The notes beneath the pieces were generated by a model, which was not told the origin of the DNA, ran no database searches, and was given only the letters and a program-made list of their open reading frames with translations. The position numbers were made by a program, and so were the translations under genes. From contig JAPPBN010000054.1 in the NCBI GenBank assembly GCA_026705025.1, positions 54,780 through 118,779 on the forward strand: a stretch of 64,000 nucleotides of DNA, written 5' to 3'. Shown here one piece after another: positions 23,857 through 31,644 of this stretch. The DNA is from Bin125 sp026705025 (GTDB lineage Bacteria; Chloroflexota; Dehalococcoidia; Bin125). Position 1 is the stretch's first letter, and the number at the start of each line of letters is the position of its first letter.

Positions 23857-24987
23857 TCAGGCCGCGGGAGTAGAGCGCTCGCGAGGCGAGTGCGTCCGGT
23901 CGGTGTCGGCTGCCGTCGACTCGATGGGCAAGAACTGCTGATACCAGTGCCGCATCTGGTGAACGGGACCGTCGTCTCGACAGAGGATCGGTCGAGGTAC
24001 ATACACCTTGTCCTGCCAGATCGCCGCATCCTGAGGCAGCTGCGACGCCCAGTTGCCGATCACGTACCAGACCAACCAACGGGGAAGGTTGCGATCGGCG
24101 AACCAGCGGAGGTCGATCTGTTGCTCCAGCGGGCTGATTGGCAGAAAGGTCTGGTACATCACAATCTCGCCGCGGCCAGGCAATGTAATGCGGAAGAGGA
24201 GCAAGCTGCCGGGCCCGTAGTACGAGACCCGCGCTCTTGCGTGCGTCCAGTCGTACTCGCGTCCGAAGATGCGTAGAGCCACTTCGTCATCGAAGTGCAT
24301 CATCCACGGAGCATCCTCGTCCAGTGTCCATTTCGCTGTGTGGACAATGTCGACCTTCGGGATCGGAATCTGTGTCCAGGGCAGCCGGAATTGGCCGTGC
24401 AGCGGTTGAAAGTGTGCTGTGTCAACGGCGTTTTCGGCGATCTCGATGATGTGCATTCCGACTCTGCCGAAATTGCGGTGACCGCGGAACACGAAGCTGC
24501 CGTCGTCCATTTCAGGGATGCGCGGAACCGGATAGGGCGGAGGCTCCTGGGCGTCGCCTGCAGAAGAGCCATCGGCACGGTGATACAGGAACAATTGCCC
24601 GTGCACTTCTTCCAATGGATACGTCCGCGCTGGGGATCCCGCTGGAGGATGTTCGCTGTAGGGAATGTGCTCGACGCTGCCGTCTCCTGCGAACTGCCAC
24701 TGGTGAAATGGACACTCGATGCAATCGGCGCGAATCCGTCCGCGAGCCAGATTGGCGCCCATATGCGGGCAGAACGCGTCCATTAGGTGTATCTCACCGC
24801 GCTCCCGCTCTCGCCAGAGGACGAACTGTTTGCCCAGGCATTCGAGGTAGCGAATCTCGCCGCGGCGCAGCGAGTCGGTCGAGGCCAGCCGATACCAGCC
24901 CGTCGGGTAGGGATATGGGTAGTCCTCAGCTCGGCGCGCCATGAGAAGCGAGGATGGTTCCTCGCGTCTGGACCTGAAGCTGATCAT
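23857..24987 (-). CDS. Rieske non-heme iron oxygenase, sterol-type (KshA/Neverland/SdmA-like)
   Basis: Terminal oxygenase component. Rieske [2Fe-2S] ligands Cys73, His75, Cys92 and His95 are in FCPHMGANL and ECPFHQWQF. The mononuclear iron site follows in ENAVDTAHFQPLHG (Asn186, Asp189, His192, His197). The C-terminal segment PQDAAIWQDKVYVPRP and RHWYQQF is the pattern of 3-ketosteroid 9-hydroxylase, cholesterol 7-desaturase (DAF-36/Neverland) and bacterial sterol demethylase SdmA. ATG 24987 overlaps the stop of the sterol-methyltransferase-like gene by ATGA; ATG 24942 is an alternative start. No reductase gene is adjacent. Sterol substrate is inference. Confidence 0.8.
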   Translation of the reverse strand: MISFRSRREEPSSLLMARRAEDYPYPYPTGWYRLASTDSLRRGEIRYLECLGKQFVLWRERERGEIHLMDAFCPHMGANLARGRIRADCIECPFHQWQFAGDGSVEHIPYSEHPPAGSPARTYPLEEVHGQLFLYHRADGSSAGDAQEPPPYPVPRIPEMDDGSFVFRGHRNFGRVGMHIIEIAENAVDTAHFQPLHGQFRLPWTQIPIPKVDIVHTAKWTLDEDAPWMMHFDDEVALRIFGREYDWTHARARVSYYGPGSLLLFRITLPGRGEIVMYQTFLPISPLEQQIDLRWFADRNLPRWLVWYVIGNWASQLPQDAAIWQDKVYVPRPILCRDDGPVHQMRHWYQQFLPIESTAADTDRTHSPRERSTPAA

Positions 24988-26015
24988 GATCCATCGCCAG
25001 CTCCGGCCGGCTTGCGGGCGTGCACCAGGAAGCTCGGGGTGAAGATCTCCAGTTCGCCTCCCTCGACCAGTGCATCGGCCGCGACGTTAAGGAACGAGGC
25101 GGTTTCACTGGTTCCCGCCGGAGCGATCCGCACCAGCTCCAGGAGCCTGGTCACGGTCGCCGTGAATCCACGGCCGATCGGCGTCCGGGCCCACGAGGTG
25201 AACGAGAAATCGCGTCCCTGCAGCGCCATGTACCAGGGAGTCTCCGGGTTGCCGTGCTCGGCCTGTTGATCGATCGCCTGGATGATTTCGAAGCCGGCTT
25301 CCTCGACCGTCTCCACCTGCCGTTCCGTAGTGAGCAGGTCTGGCACCGCGTTGTTCGTCTCGATGTCCTTGCGAATCTGCTGGTGACGGGAATTCTTGGG
25401 ATCGAACTTGTCGGTGAAGCACCAATCGACGATCGCGATCTCGCCGCCTGGCTTCACGAGGCGATACAGCTCCTGGAAGAGCAGCAGGTTGTTCGGCGCG
25501 TGACAGACGGCCTCGAACGAGTAGATGGCGTCGAACGTCCCATCCTCAAGAGGCACATCCATGAAGTTGGCGTAGAGGAAGCGGCAGGTTTCGCTTAGTC
25601 CTGCCTTCGCCACCAGCCGCTCGCCTCGCGAAATCTGTTCGGGACTGAAGTTGATCCCCGTGATGTTGGCCCCGCTCGCCCTCCCGATCGTGATCATCGG
25701 ACCGCCAACCCCGCATCCGAGGTCCGCAACCTCCATCCCCGGTTTGAGTTGGAGGATCTCTCCGACCTCCTCGTCGTGCCGCCGTTGGGACTCGACCAGG
25801 CTCTCGCCGGGACGCCGTGGCGAAAAGTGGAAGGTCGTGCCCCAACCGAACACGTAAAAGCGGGTGACGGCGTCGTAGAACCGACTGACCAGCTTCGGTT
25901 GCTCTTCGATCCGCGCGGCGTCCTCCTGCGACTCGCTCAGTTGCTGAATCTGGTGGTAGTCGCGCAGGGCCTCGCGAGGATTGCTGCTGCGTTGTTCGTC
26001 TACATCGGTCGGCAC
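24984..26015 (-). CDS. Sterol C24-methyltransferase-like SAM enzyme
   Basis: Class I SAM methyltransferase matching the Erg6/SMT family. The sterol-specific Region I is present at residues 46-67 (FYDAVTRFYVFGWG then TTFHFSPR), the SAM loop is DLGCGVGGP (98-106), the second family block is SFEAVCHAPNN, and the C-terminal sterol-methyltransferase extension follows. GTG 26015 is chosen because in-frame sequence to 26180 overlaps the DUF1330 gene and is not family-like; this gives 343 residues. Its stop overlaps the Rieske oxygenase start. Plant/fungal homologs methylate the sterol side chain; here hopanoid, carotenoid or tocopherol-type substrates remain possible. Confidence 0.8.
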   Translation of the reverse strand: MPTDVDEQRSSNPREALRDYHQIQQLSESQEDAARIEEQPKLVSRFYDAVTRFYVFGWGTTFHFSPRRPGESLVESQRRHDEEVGEILQLKPGMEVADLGCGVGGPMITIGRASGANITGINFSPEQISRGERLVAKAGLSETCRFLYANFMDVPLEDGTFDAIYSFEAVCHAPNNLLLFQELYRLVKPGGEIAIVDWCFTDKFDPKNSRHQQIRKDIETNNAVPDLLTTERQVETVEEAGFEIIQAIDQQAEHGNPETPWYMALQGRDFSFTSWARTPIGRGFTATVTRLLELVRIAPAGTSETASFLNVAADALVEGGELEIFTPSFLVHARKPAGAGDGS

Positions 26016-26061
26016 GGCGTCACCTGGCCTCTCAGAAGGCGCCCGGAATCTGCGAACTGTG

Positions 26062-26355
26062 TCAGCCTTCGTAGCCGGCGGCCACGACAACGCTTGATCG
26101 CACCGCTCGCAGGCGAAGCTCGTCGAGCTCGGTGTATCTGGCCGAACGGACAAATGCCGCGGCGCCGTCGTCGCTGTCAAAGGACATGATTACCAGCCGC
26201 TGCGGCTTCCAGTCTCCCTCGATCACATCGAGGTCGCTGCCGCGCACGAGGAACGTGCCGCCCTGTGCGGTCACGGCATCGTAGATCTTCGCCGCGAACT
26301 CAGAGAATGCGTCCTCATCGATCACCTCAGTGTCAATGACCAGGAAACTACTCAT
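26062..26355 (-). CDS. DUF1330 family protein
   Basis: A 97-residue ferredoxin-like barrel protein. FLVIDTEVIDEDAFSEFAAKIYDAVTAQGGTFLVRG followed by WKPQRLVIMSFDSDDGAAAFVRSARY matches DUF1330, including the usual GG-x-(F/Y)-L-(V/A)-RG core. Function of the family is unknown; members are often beside oxidoreductases. It lies between the NCS2-like permease and the sterol-type methyltransferase on the same strand and is probably cotranscribed. Confidence 0.8.
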   Translation of the reverse strand: MSSFLVIDTEVIDEDAFSEFAAKIYDAVTAQGGTFLVRGSDLDVIEGDWKPQRLVIMSFDSDDGAAAFVRSARYTELDELRLRAVRSSVVVAAGYEG

Positions 26356-26427
26356 CTCGGTGAATCCTCTCTATTGCGACCGCGGTATTGCGCGGCAATG
26401 GGCACATGAGTCGTGAACGGGTCGCGT

Positions 26428-28167
26428 TCATGATCGCGAACCCTCGACCTCGACCGTCACGATATCAACACCGTAGTACTTCCGATGCCGCACCGACGAC
26501 GCGTAGAAGCGCAGCAGGCGGAAGGAGATGTCGCCCACGTCGGGCTCCTCGGCCTGTTCACTCAGGTATGCGATTCGGTCCTCCAGGTTTTCCTCCGAGA
26601 ACAGCGCCAGGAACTCCAGCTCGACCGTCCCGCCGGCCGGACGCGCGATCAGCACCAGGCGAGGCGGCTGGTCCGATTCGTAGTCGTCGCGCAGGTTCAA
26701 CATGGCCGATAACGTCTCCTCGCCCGCCGCATGGAGACGGTCGATTGACGCCCGGTTCCAGCGCAAATCGGCGCCGAGCTGGCGCAGGAACGCCTCAATC
26801 TCGGGTAAGGCCGAGACATCCAGCTCGGTTTCCATCCGCCGAGGCCGGGGACGGGAACCGGCCAGCTCGAGCACCACGGTCAACAGCACCGCTGCCGACA
26901 CGCCGAAGACCACCCCATTGCCCAGCGTGGCGCCCCAGGTACCGCCGATGACGTCCGCCAGGATGTTCTGGCTCTGCAGGCCGACCGCGATCGAGAGCGA
27001 CGTCCCGACAATCGCTGCGCGCTGTCGGTTAAGTCCGTCCCGCAAGACGGTACGCATGCCTTCCACGAACAGCAGCCCCATGATCACCAACAGCAGCGCG
27101 CCGCTGACAGGTCGCGGAATCGTGAGCAGCATGGCCACGATCTTGGGCAGCAGCGCGGCCACGATCAGCATCACGCCAATGGTGATTCCGACCCGCCGGG
27201 CGGCCACTCCGGTGAACTGGAACAACGAGATGGTGGACGGCAGATAGGCAATCGTGGGCGGCGTGCCGGCGATTCCCGAGAGGAAGATCGCGATCCCACC
27301 CACGTTCAGCGTCCGTTGCACGCCGCGGAAGTCGATGCTGCGCGGCTCGCGCCGGGAGGCCTGCTGAATCGCCGCTCCCTCACTGCTGGAGCGCACCGCG
27401 ACCACGGCGCTGACGACCAGGAAGACCAGCAGCAGCGCCCAGAAGTCTTCTTCCAGTACCGAACCGAATCCTGGCCAGCCTGCAACCTCCGGCAAATCGA
27501 ACCAGGGCGCGTCGAGTGCTCGCTGGATGTCATACACCCCGAGCGGCACCGCGATCGCGCAGCCGCCGATCAGGGCGATCGGCAAAGCCCAGAGGCGCCA
27601 CAGGCCACTGCCGAGCAGCATCAGCAATGCCGTGATGGCCAGGGTCGCCAGCCCCACAACAGGGCCGGCCCCGTCGCTAGCGCCGACGGGCACGTCGTTG
27701 AGCCGTCCGAGCGCGATCGGCATGGCCGACAGCGCGATCATCATGAACGCAACGCCCGAGACGACCGGAGTGATCAATCGGCGCAGCTGGGCCAGGCGGG
27801 CAGCCACGACGAATTGAATCAGGGAGGACGCGATCACCAGGCTCGACATCAACGCCAGCCCGCCCTGCTCCACGGCCAGCACGCAGGCCGCCAGAAACGG
27901 AACGCCCGATCCCATCAGCAGGACGTGTCCCGGTCCCAGCCGGCCGATCTTTGAGGCGTGCAGAGCCGTGGAGACGCCGGCCACGATTAGTGCGCCGACA
28001 ATCGCCCAGGTCATGTAGCTGCCGTCGTCGTTGAACGCCGCCGAGAAGATCACCACGAAGGTGACCGTGTTCGACACGATCAGAACCATGCCCTGAAACG
28101 CGACATTGAGGGTCAAGAGAGGCGGAACGCGCTCGTCGGGCTCGTAACGAATGTGTTCGTTGGCCAC
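26428..28167 (-). CDS. NCS2-type (uracil/xanthine) permease fused to histidine-kinase-like ATPase domain
   Basis: The first ~430 residues are a 12-14-segment permease of the nucleobase-cation-symporter-2/SulP-like fold: VLLMGSGVPFLAA near TM3, VVSGVAFMMIALSAMPIALGRL, and GGIAIFLSGIAGTPPTIAYLPSTIS, the TM10-equivalent. The C-terminal ~140 residues are soluble, with helix DRLHAAGEETLSAMLNLRDD resembling the N-box of HATPase_c (anti-sigma/serine-kinase type) domains, followed by PRLVLIARPAGGTVELEFLAL. Such a fusion suggests ATP- or nucleotide-linked control of transport. The G1/G2 ATP boxes are not obvious, so ATP binding is uncertain. Confidence 0.75.
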   Translation of the reverse strand: MANEHIRYEPDERVPPLLTLNVAFQGMVLIVSNTVTFVVIFSAAFNDDGSYMTWAIVGALIVAGVSTALHASKIGRLGPGHVLLMGSGVPFLAACVLAVEQGGLALMSSLVIASSLIQFVVAARLAQLRRLITPVVSGVAFMMIALSAMPIALGRLNDVPVGASDGAGPVVGLATLAITALLMLLGSGLWRLWALPIALIGGCAIAVPLGVYDIQRALDAPWFDLPEVAGWPGFGSVLEEDFWALLLVFLVVSAVVAVRSSSEGAAIQQASRREPRSIDFRGVQRTLNVGGIAIFLSGIAGTPPTIAYLPSTISLFQFTGVAARRVGITIGVMLIVAALLPKIVAMLLTIPRPVSGALLLVIMGLLFVEGMRTVLRDGLNRQRAAIVGTSLSIAVGLQSQNILADVIGGTWGATLGNGVVFGVSAAVLLTVVLELAGSRPRPRRMETELDVSALPEIEAFLRQLGADLRWNRASIDRLHAAGEETLSAMLNLRDDYESDQPPRLVLIARPAGGTVELEFLALFSEENLEDRIAYLSEQAEEPDVGDISFRLLRFYASSVRHRKYYGVDIVTVEVEGSRS

Positions 28168-28362
28168 GGTCGTCGCCTGTCCCGTACATCTCCGGCCGCG
28201 GCAATCAATCCGAGCGTTCGCGTCCGCCGGGAATGGACGCGGTTTGCTTCTCGGAACCGAACCGCCGCCTCAGGCTACGGCCTTGGACCGGGAGTCATGG
28301 CGTCGCGGAGCCGGTTCGTTAGCCTCTGACCAATCCAGGGTCCGTTCCCCAGGGAGGCGAAC

Positions 28363-29970
28363 ATGGAGCTGCTCTTCACCGGTGGACGCGTGCTGACGAT
28401 GGACGGACTCGATCGGATTGTGTCCGGAGTCGCCGTGCGCGACGGCAAGATCATCGCCGTTGGCGATGGCGACGCGGTGCGAGGCACTGTCGGCCCCGAC
28501 GCTACTCATATCGACCTCCGCGGCCGCGCCCTGATTCCCGGGTTCTGCGATCCGCACAACCACTTCTCGATGACGACCTTCGAGCCGGTCTCGGTCGACT
28601 GCCGGATCCCGCCCCTCGCCGGCAAGCCAGCCGTGCTCGATGCCATCGCCGTCGCGGCTGAGGCCGCGCCCGTCGGCCAGTGGATCTGGGGACTCGGATA
28701 CAGCGCCCGACACGCCAACGGCGGCTGGCTCACCCGATCCGAGCTCGACGATGTCGCGCCCGACAATCCGGTCTGCGTGATGGACTACTCCTACCACGCC
28801 AGCTACGCGAACTCGGCAGCGATGTCGATCGCCGGGATCAATTTCGAGACGCCCGATCCACGCGGCGGCCAGATCCTGCGTGACGAGAGCGGCGAGGCGA
28901 CCGGGATGCTCTACGAGCGCGCTTCGGACCTCGTCCATCACGCTTCTATGCGTTCGCACATCGATACGCTCGGTCCCGAAGTCGTGGCCGATCTGGTCGA
29001 GCAGAACGCGTTGCGCCACCTCTCGCACGGGGTGACCAGCGTCGGCGACGCGGTCGTCATGCCCGAGAGCGCCGAGATGTACCGCCTCGCCGACGAACGC
29101 GGCAAGCTGCCAATCGTCATCCACCAGATGCGCGGCGGAAACGGCTTCTTCGCCGCGCCCGAGGCGGCGGCCAATGGCGCCTTCCTCCAGGACGACGTCT
29201 CCGACCGCCTGCGAGGCGGGATCGTCAAGCTGTTCATGGACCCGGTCTATCCCTCCAACGCGCTGCGCAAGTGCCACGCCGACGGCACCTTCGAGGATGT
29301 CGGCGAGCCCTACTACAACCAGGACGAGGTCGATCAGCTCGTGTTCAACGCGGCCTCGCACGGTCTGCAGACGGCGATTCACTGCCTCGGAAACCGCGCC
29401 ATCGAGCAGGCGCTCAACACCTACGAGCGGGTCCAACGCGAAATCCCGCGAAGCGACGCCCGCTACCGGATCGAGCACTTTTTCTTCGCGGACCCCGGCC
29501 AGATGGAGCGCGCCGCCTCGCTGGGCGTGATCATCTCCCACCAGCCCGCCTTCCTCTACTCGGTCGGTCAGGGCTTCGTCGACTTCATCGCGGAGGCCGG
29601 CCTGACGATCCCGCCGCTGCCCTACCGCTCCTTCCTCGACGCGGGCGTCACGGTCGCCTCCGGCTCCGACTTCCCCTGCGCCCCGGTCGAACCATTGATA
29701 GGCCTCTACGGCCTCACCGCGCGCCGCTCGCGGGAGGGTGATGTGATCGCCGAAGAGGAAACCCTCTCACCCATCGAAGCCCTGAGAACCCAGACGATCA
29801 ACTCCGCCGTCGCCATGTTTCGCGACCACGAAGTCGGCTCAGTCGAAGTCGGCAAGCGAGCCGACCTGGTCGTCGTCAGCCACGATCCAACGCTGGTCGA
29901 TCCGGAGTCAATTCGCGAGATCTCGGTGCAACAGACCTACGTGGACGGCGAGCTGCTGTACTCGGTCTAG
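28363..29970 (+). CDS. YtcJ-like amidohydrolase, copy B
   Basis: A close paralog of the gene at 22232-23848. All key blocks are kept: N-terminal LLFTGGRVLTMD, DPHNHFSMT (metal HxH), GGIVKLFMDPV, IHCLGNRAIEQ, IEHFFFADPG and GSDFPCAPVEP. The two genes have the same orientation and lie about 4.5 kb apart. GGGAGG precedes ATG 28363. Divergent from the NCS2 permease gene, with 195 bp of shared promoter region. Its stop region overlaps the converging VOC gene by 4 bp. Sequence differences around residues 100-125 suggest altered substrate range. Confidence 0.88.
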   Translation: MELLFTGGRVLTMDGLDRIVSGVAVRDGKIIAVGDGDAVRGTVGPDATHIDLRGRALIPGFCDPHNHFSMTTFEPVSVDCRIPPLAGKPAVLDAIAVAAEAAPVGQWIWGLGYSARHANGGWLTRSELDDVAPDNPVCVMDYSYHASYANSAAMSIAGINFETPDPRGGQILRDESGEATGMLYERASDLVHHASMRSHIDTLGPEVVADLVEQNALRHLSHGVTSVGDAVVMPESAEMYRLADERGKLPIVIHQMRGGNGFFAAPEAAANGAFLQDDVSDRLRGGIVKLFMDPVYPSNALRKCHADGTFEDVGEPYYNQDEVDQLVFNAASHGLQTAIHCLGNRAIEQALNTYERVQREIPRSDARYRIEHFFFADPGQMERAASLGVIISHQPAFLYSVGQGFVDFIAEAGLTIPPLPYRSFLDAGVTVASGSDFPCAPVEPLIGLYGLTARRSREGDVIAEEETLSPIEALRTQTINSAVAMFRDHEVGSVEVGKRADLVVVSHDPTLVDPESIREISVQQTYVDGELLYSV

Positions 29971-30434
29971 GGCGCCGATTCGTTGGCCGCTCGACGCAGC
30001 GGCTCGATCTCGATCTTGCCCATCTGAAACAGAGCATCCATCACCGCCTGAGGCGCGGCTGCTATCAGCTCCGCCAGCGCAGCCGGGACGATCTGCCATG
30101 AGAGCCCGTACGGATCCTTGAGCCAGCCGCATTGCTGCTCTTCTCCGCCCGCCGAGAGCCCGTACCAGTAGTGATCGATCTCCTCCTGCGTCTCGCAGGA
30201 GACGACGAACGAGACTGCCCCGGTAAACCTGAACATCGGCCCGCCGTCAAATGCGGTCATGCGTTGCCCATCCAGCTCAAACTCGACAATCGCGCCGTCT
30301 TCGCCGGGACCGGAGGGAATCCGCTCCACGCTGATGACTCGGGAGTTGGGGAACAGCGAGACGTATAGGTCGACCGCTGCCTGGGCGTCGTGGTCGTACC
30401 AGAGGTAGGGAGTGATCTTCTGCAACTCGGTCAT
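29967..30434 (-). CDS. PhnB-like VOC superfamily protein
   Basis: A 155-residue vicinal-oxygen-chelate fold protein of the PhnB/3-demethylubiquinone-methyltransferase-like group: ITPYLWYDHDAQAAVDLYVSLFPNS, VEFELDGQRMTAFDGGP, VSFVVSCETQEEIDHYWYGLSAGGEEQQCGWLKDPYG and a final helix AVMDALFQMGKIEIEPL. This is the complete family pattern. No enzymatic role is established for these PhnB-like proteins. Single gene converging with the amidohydrolase. Confidence 0.85.
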   Translation of the reverse strand: MTELQKITPYLWYDHDAQAAVDLYVSLFPNSRVISVERIPSGPGEDGAIVEFELDGQRMTAFDGGPMFRFTGAVSFVVSCETQEEIDHYWYGLSAGGEEQQCGWLKDPYGLSWQIVPAALAELIAAAPQAVMDALFQMGKIEIEPLRRAANESAP

Positions 30435-30593
30435 GCCTGAGATTCCCTCGACGTTTGCTCCGGACCGATTCCGCGATTGTCGCTGATGGTAAGTCGGAAG
30501 GAATCGGAGAAGGACGGGAACCCGGACCCTTCGCCTCGGCGTACAGTGGGCTGGTTGGCGCGGGAGGGTCTGGCGGTCGCGGAGCAGTCAATC

Positions 30594-31187
30594 GTGGGTT
30601 TGCGCATCCTGTTGGTGGTGTCGATTGTTGGTCTCTGGTTCGTCGTGACGCCGGCGAGCACCTACGCGTGCTCGTGCGCGCCTCCCGGCACTCCCGAGGA
30701 GGCGCTGGCCGAGTCGGAACTCGTCTTTCGAGGCACGGTGACCTCGATCGGGCCGTCTGCAGAACCGGGTGTACTCAAGATCGAGTTTGATGTCGCCGCG
30801 GTCTGGAAAGGTGCGGAGGTGGAGACGATTTCGTTGACCACGCAGCAGGACACGGCGGCCTGTGGCTATCCGTTCGAGGAGCGAGTCGAGTACGTGGTCT
30901 ATTCATGGAACGGTGTGGATGTGGCGCGCTGCAGTCGCACCGCTCCAGTCGAGCACGCCGGCGAGGACCTGGCGGCATTCGCAACCGGCACATCGTCCGA
31001 CGCAGAGATTGGCCTGCCCAACACCGGCAACGGAGGACTCGTCGAGGTGGAGGCGACCGAAGACCGGCGTGCTGCCATCGCGGTGGTCGTCGTATTGGGC
31101 ATAATCCTGCTCGGCGTTGCCGGAACGCGGCTGTACATTCGTCGGAACGACAGAGTGCGGAACGCGACTCAGGTTGATCGCACTTGA
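30594..31187 (+). CDS. Secreted membrane-anchored protein with NTR/TIMP-like domain and LPNTG motif
   Basis: GTG 30594 has GGAG 9 bp upstream and immediately precedes a signal peptide (GLRILLVVSIVGLWFVV) cut before the mature start ACSCAPPG. The CSC...EALAESELVFRGTV pattern matches netrin/TIMP-like (NTR) domains, which begin with CxC after cleavage. Further cysteines in AACGYPF and ARCSRT would pair with these. Near the C-terminus LPNTG is followed after ~14 residues by a hydrophobic helix (AAIAVVVVLGIILLGVAG) and Arg-rich tail, like a sortase sorting signal but with a longer gap. ATG 30477 is an in-frame but less likely start. Confidence 0.65.
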   Translation: MGLRILLVVSIVGLWFVVTPASTYACSCAPPGTPEEALAESELVFRGTVTSIGPSAEPGVLKIEFDVAAVWKGAEVETISLTTQQDTAACGYPFEERVEYVVYSWNGVDVARCSRTAPVEHAGEDLAAFATGTSSDAEIGLPNTGNGGLVEVEATEDRRAAIAVVVVLGIILLGVAGTRLYIRRNDRVRNATQVDRT

Positions 31188-31211
31188 GGTCACAGGAGCG
31201 GAGGAGACGTC

Positions 31212-31640
31212 GTGGCGACCGACAGCATTGCAGCCGGCAACTTAGATTCGACCAAGCGACTGTCCTCGCTGGTTGCCCGACTCGAGGCGGATGACGTGCA
31301 GCGTTCTCTCGGCGGCGGCTGGACGATCGGCCTCGCGCTGGCCCACCTGGCGTTTTGGGACGCGCGACAGGTCGCCGCGCTCCAGCGCATGGCGAGAGGC
31401 GAGGAGTTTCCCTCCGAAGACCTGGCAACCAATGCCGCGCTGGAGGCGATCGCCGCCGCGTTTCATCCGGACACCATCGGCCAGACGGCCCTGGGTGCGG
31501 CACAGCAGCTCGACGCGGTTGTCCAGAGTCTGACTTCGGAGCAAGTCGACGCGCTGGCGAACTCCGGCAAGTCCTATGCCATTGACCGTGCGCCGCATCG
31601 CGAGGAGCACATCCGCCAGATCGAGGAAGCCCTCGGCTGA
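31212..31640 (+). CDS. DinB/YfiT-like four-helix protein
   Basis: A 142-residue helical-bundle protein from GTG 31212 with GGAGCGGAGGAG upstream. The segment GWTIGLALAHLAFWDARQVAAL corresponds to the DinB-superfamily helix carrying the first metal-ligand His (W-t-v...v-l-a-H-l-a-d/w), and APHREEHIRQI near the end carries the HxxEH-like site. These proteins act as thiol-dependent S-transferases or nickel/zinc-binding enzymes. It follows the NTR-like gene by 24 bp and may be cotranscribed. Confidence 0.7.
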   Translation: MATDSIAAGNLDSTKRLSSLVARLEADDVQRSLGGGWTIGLALAHLAFWDARQVAALQRMARGEEFPSEDLATNAALEAIAAAFHPDTIGQTALGAAQQLDAVVQSLTSEQVDALANSGKSYAIDRAPHREEHIRQIEEALG

Positions 31641-31644
31641 GCGC

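Noticed and set aside
29967..29970. 4-bp convergent overlaps (here and at 16079, 37729, 57237) as special signals
   Set aside because: Stop-codon overlaps of converging genes recur through this compact genome and need no special function.
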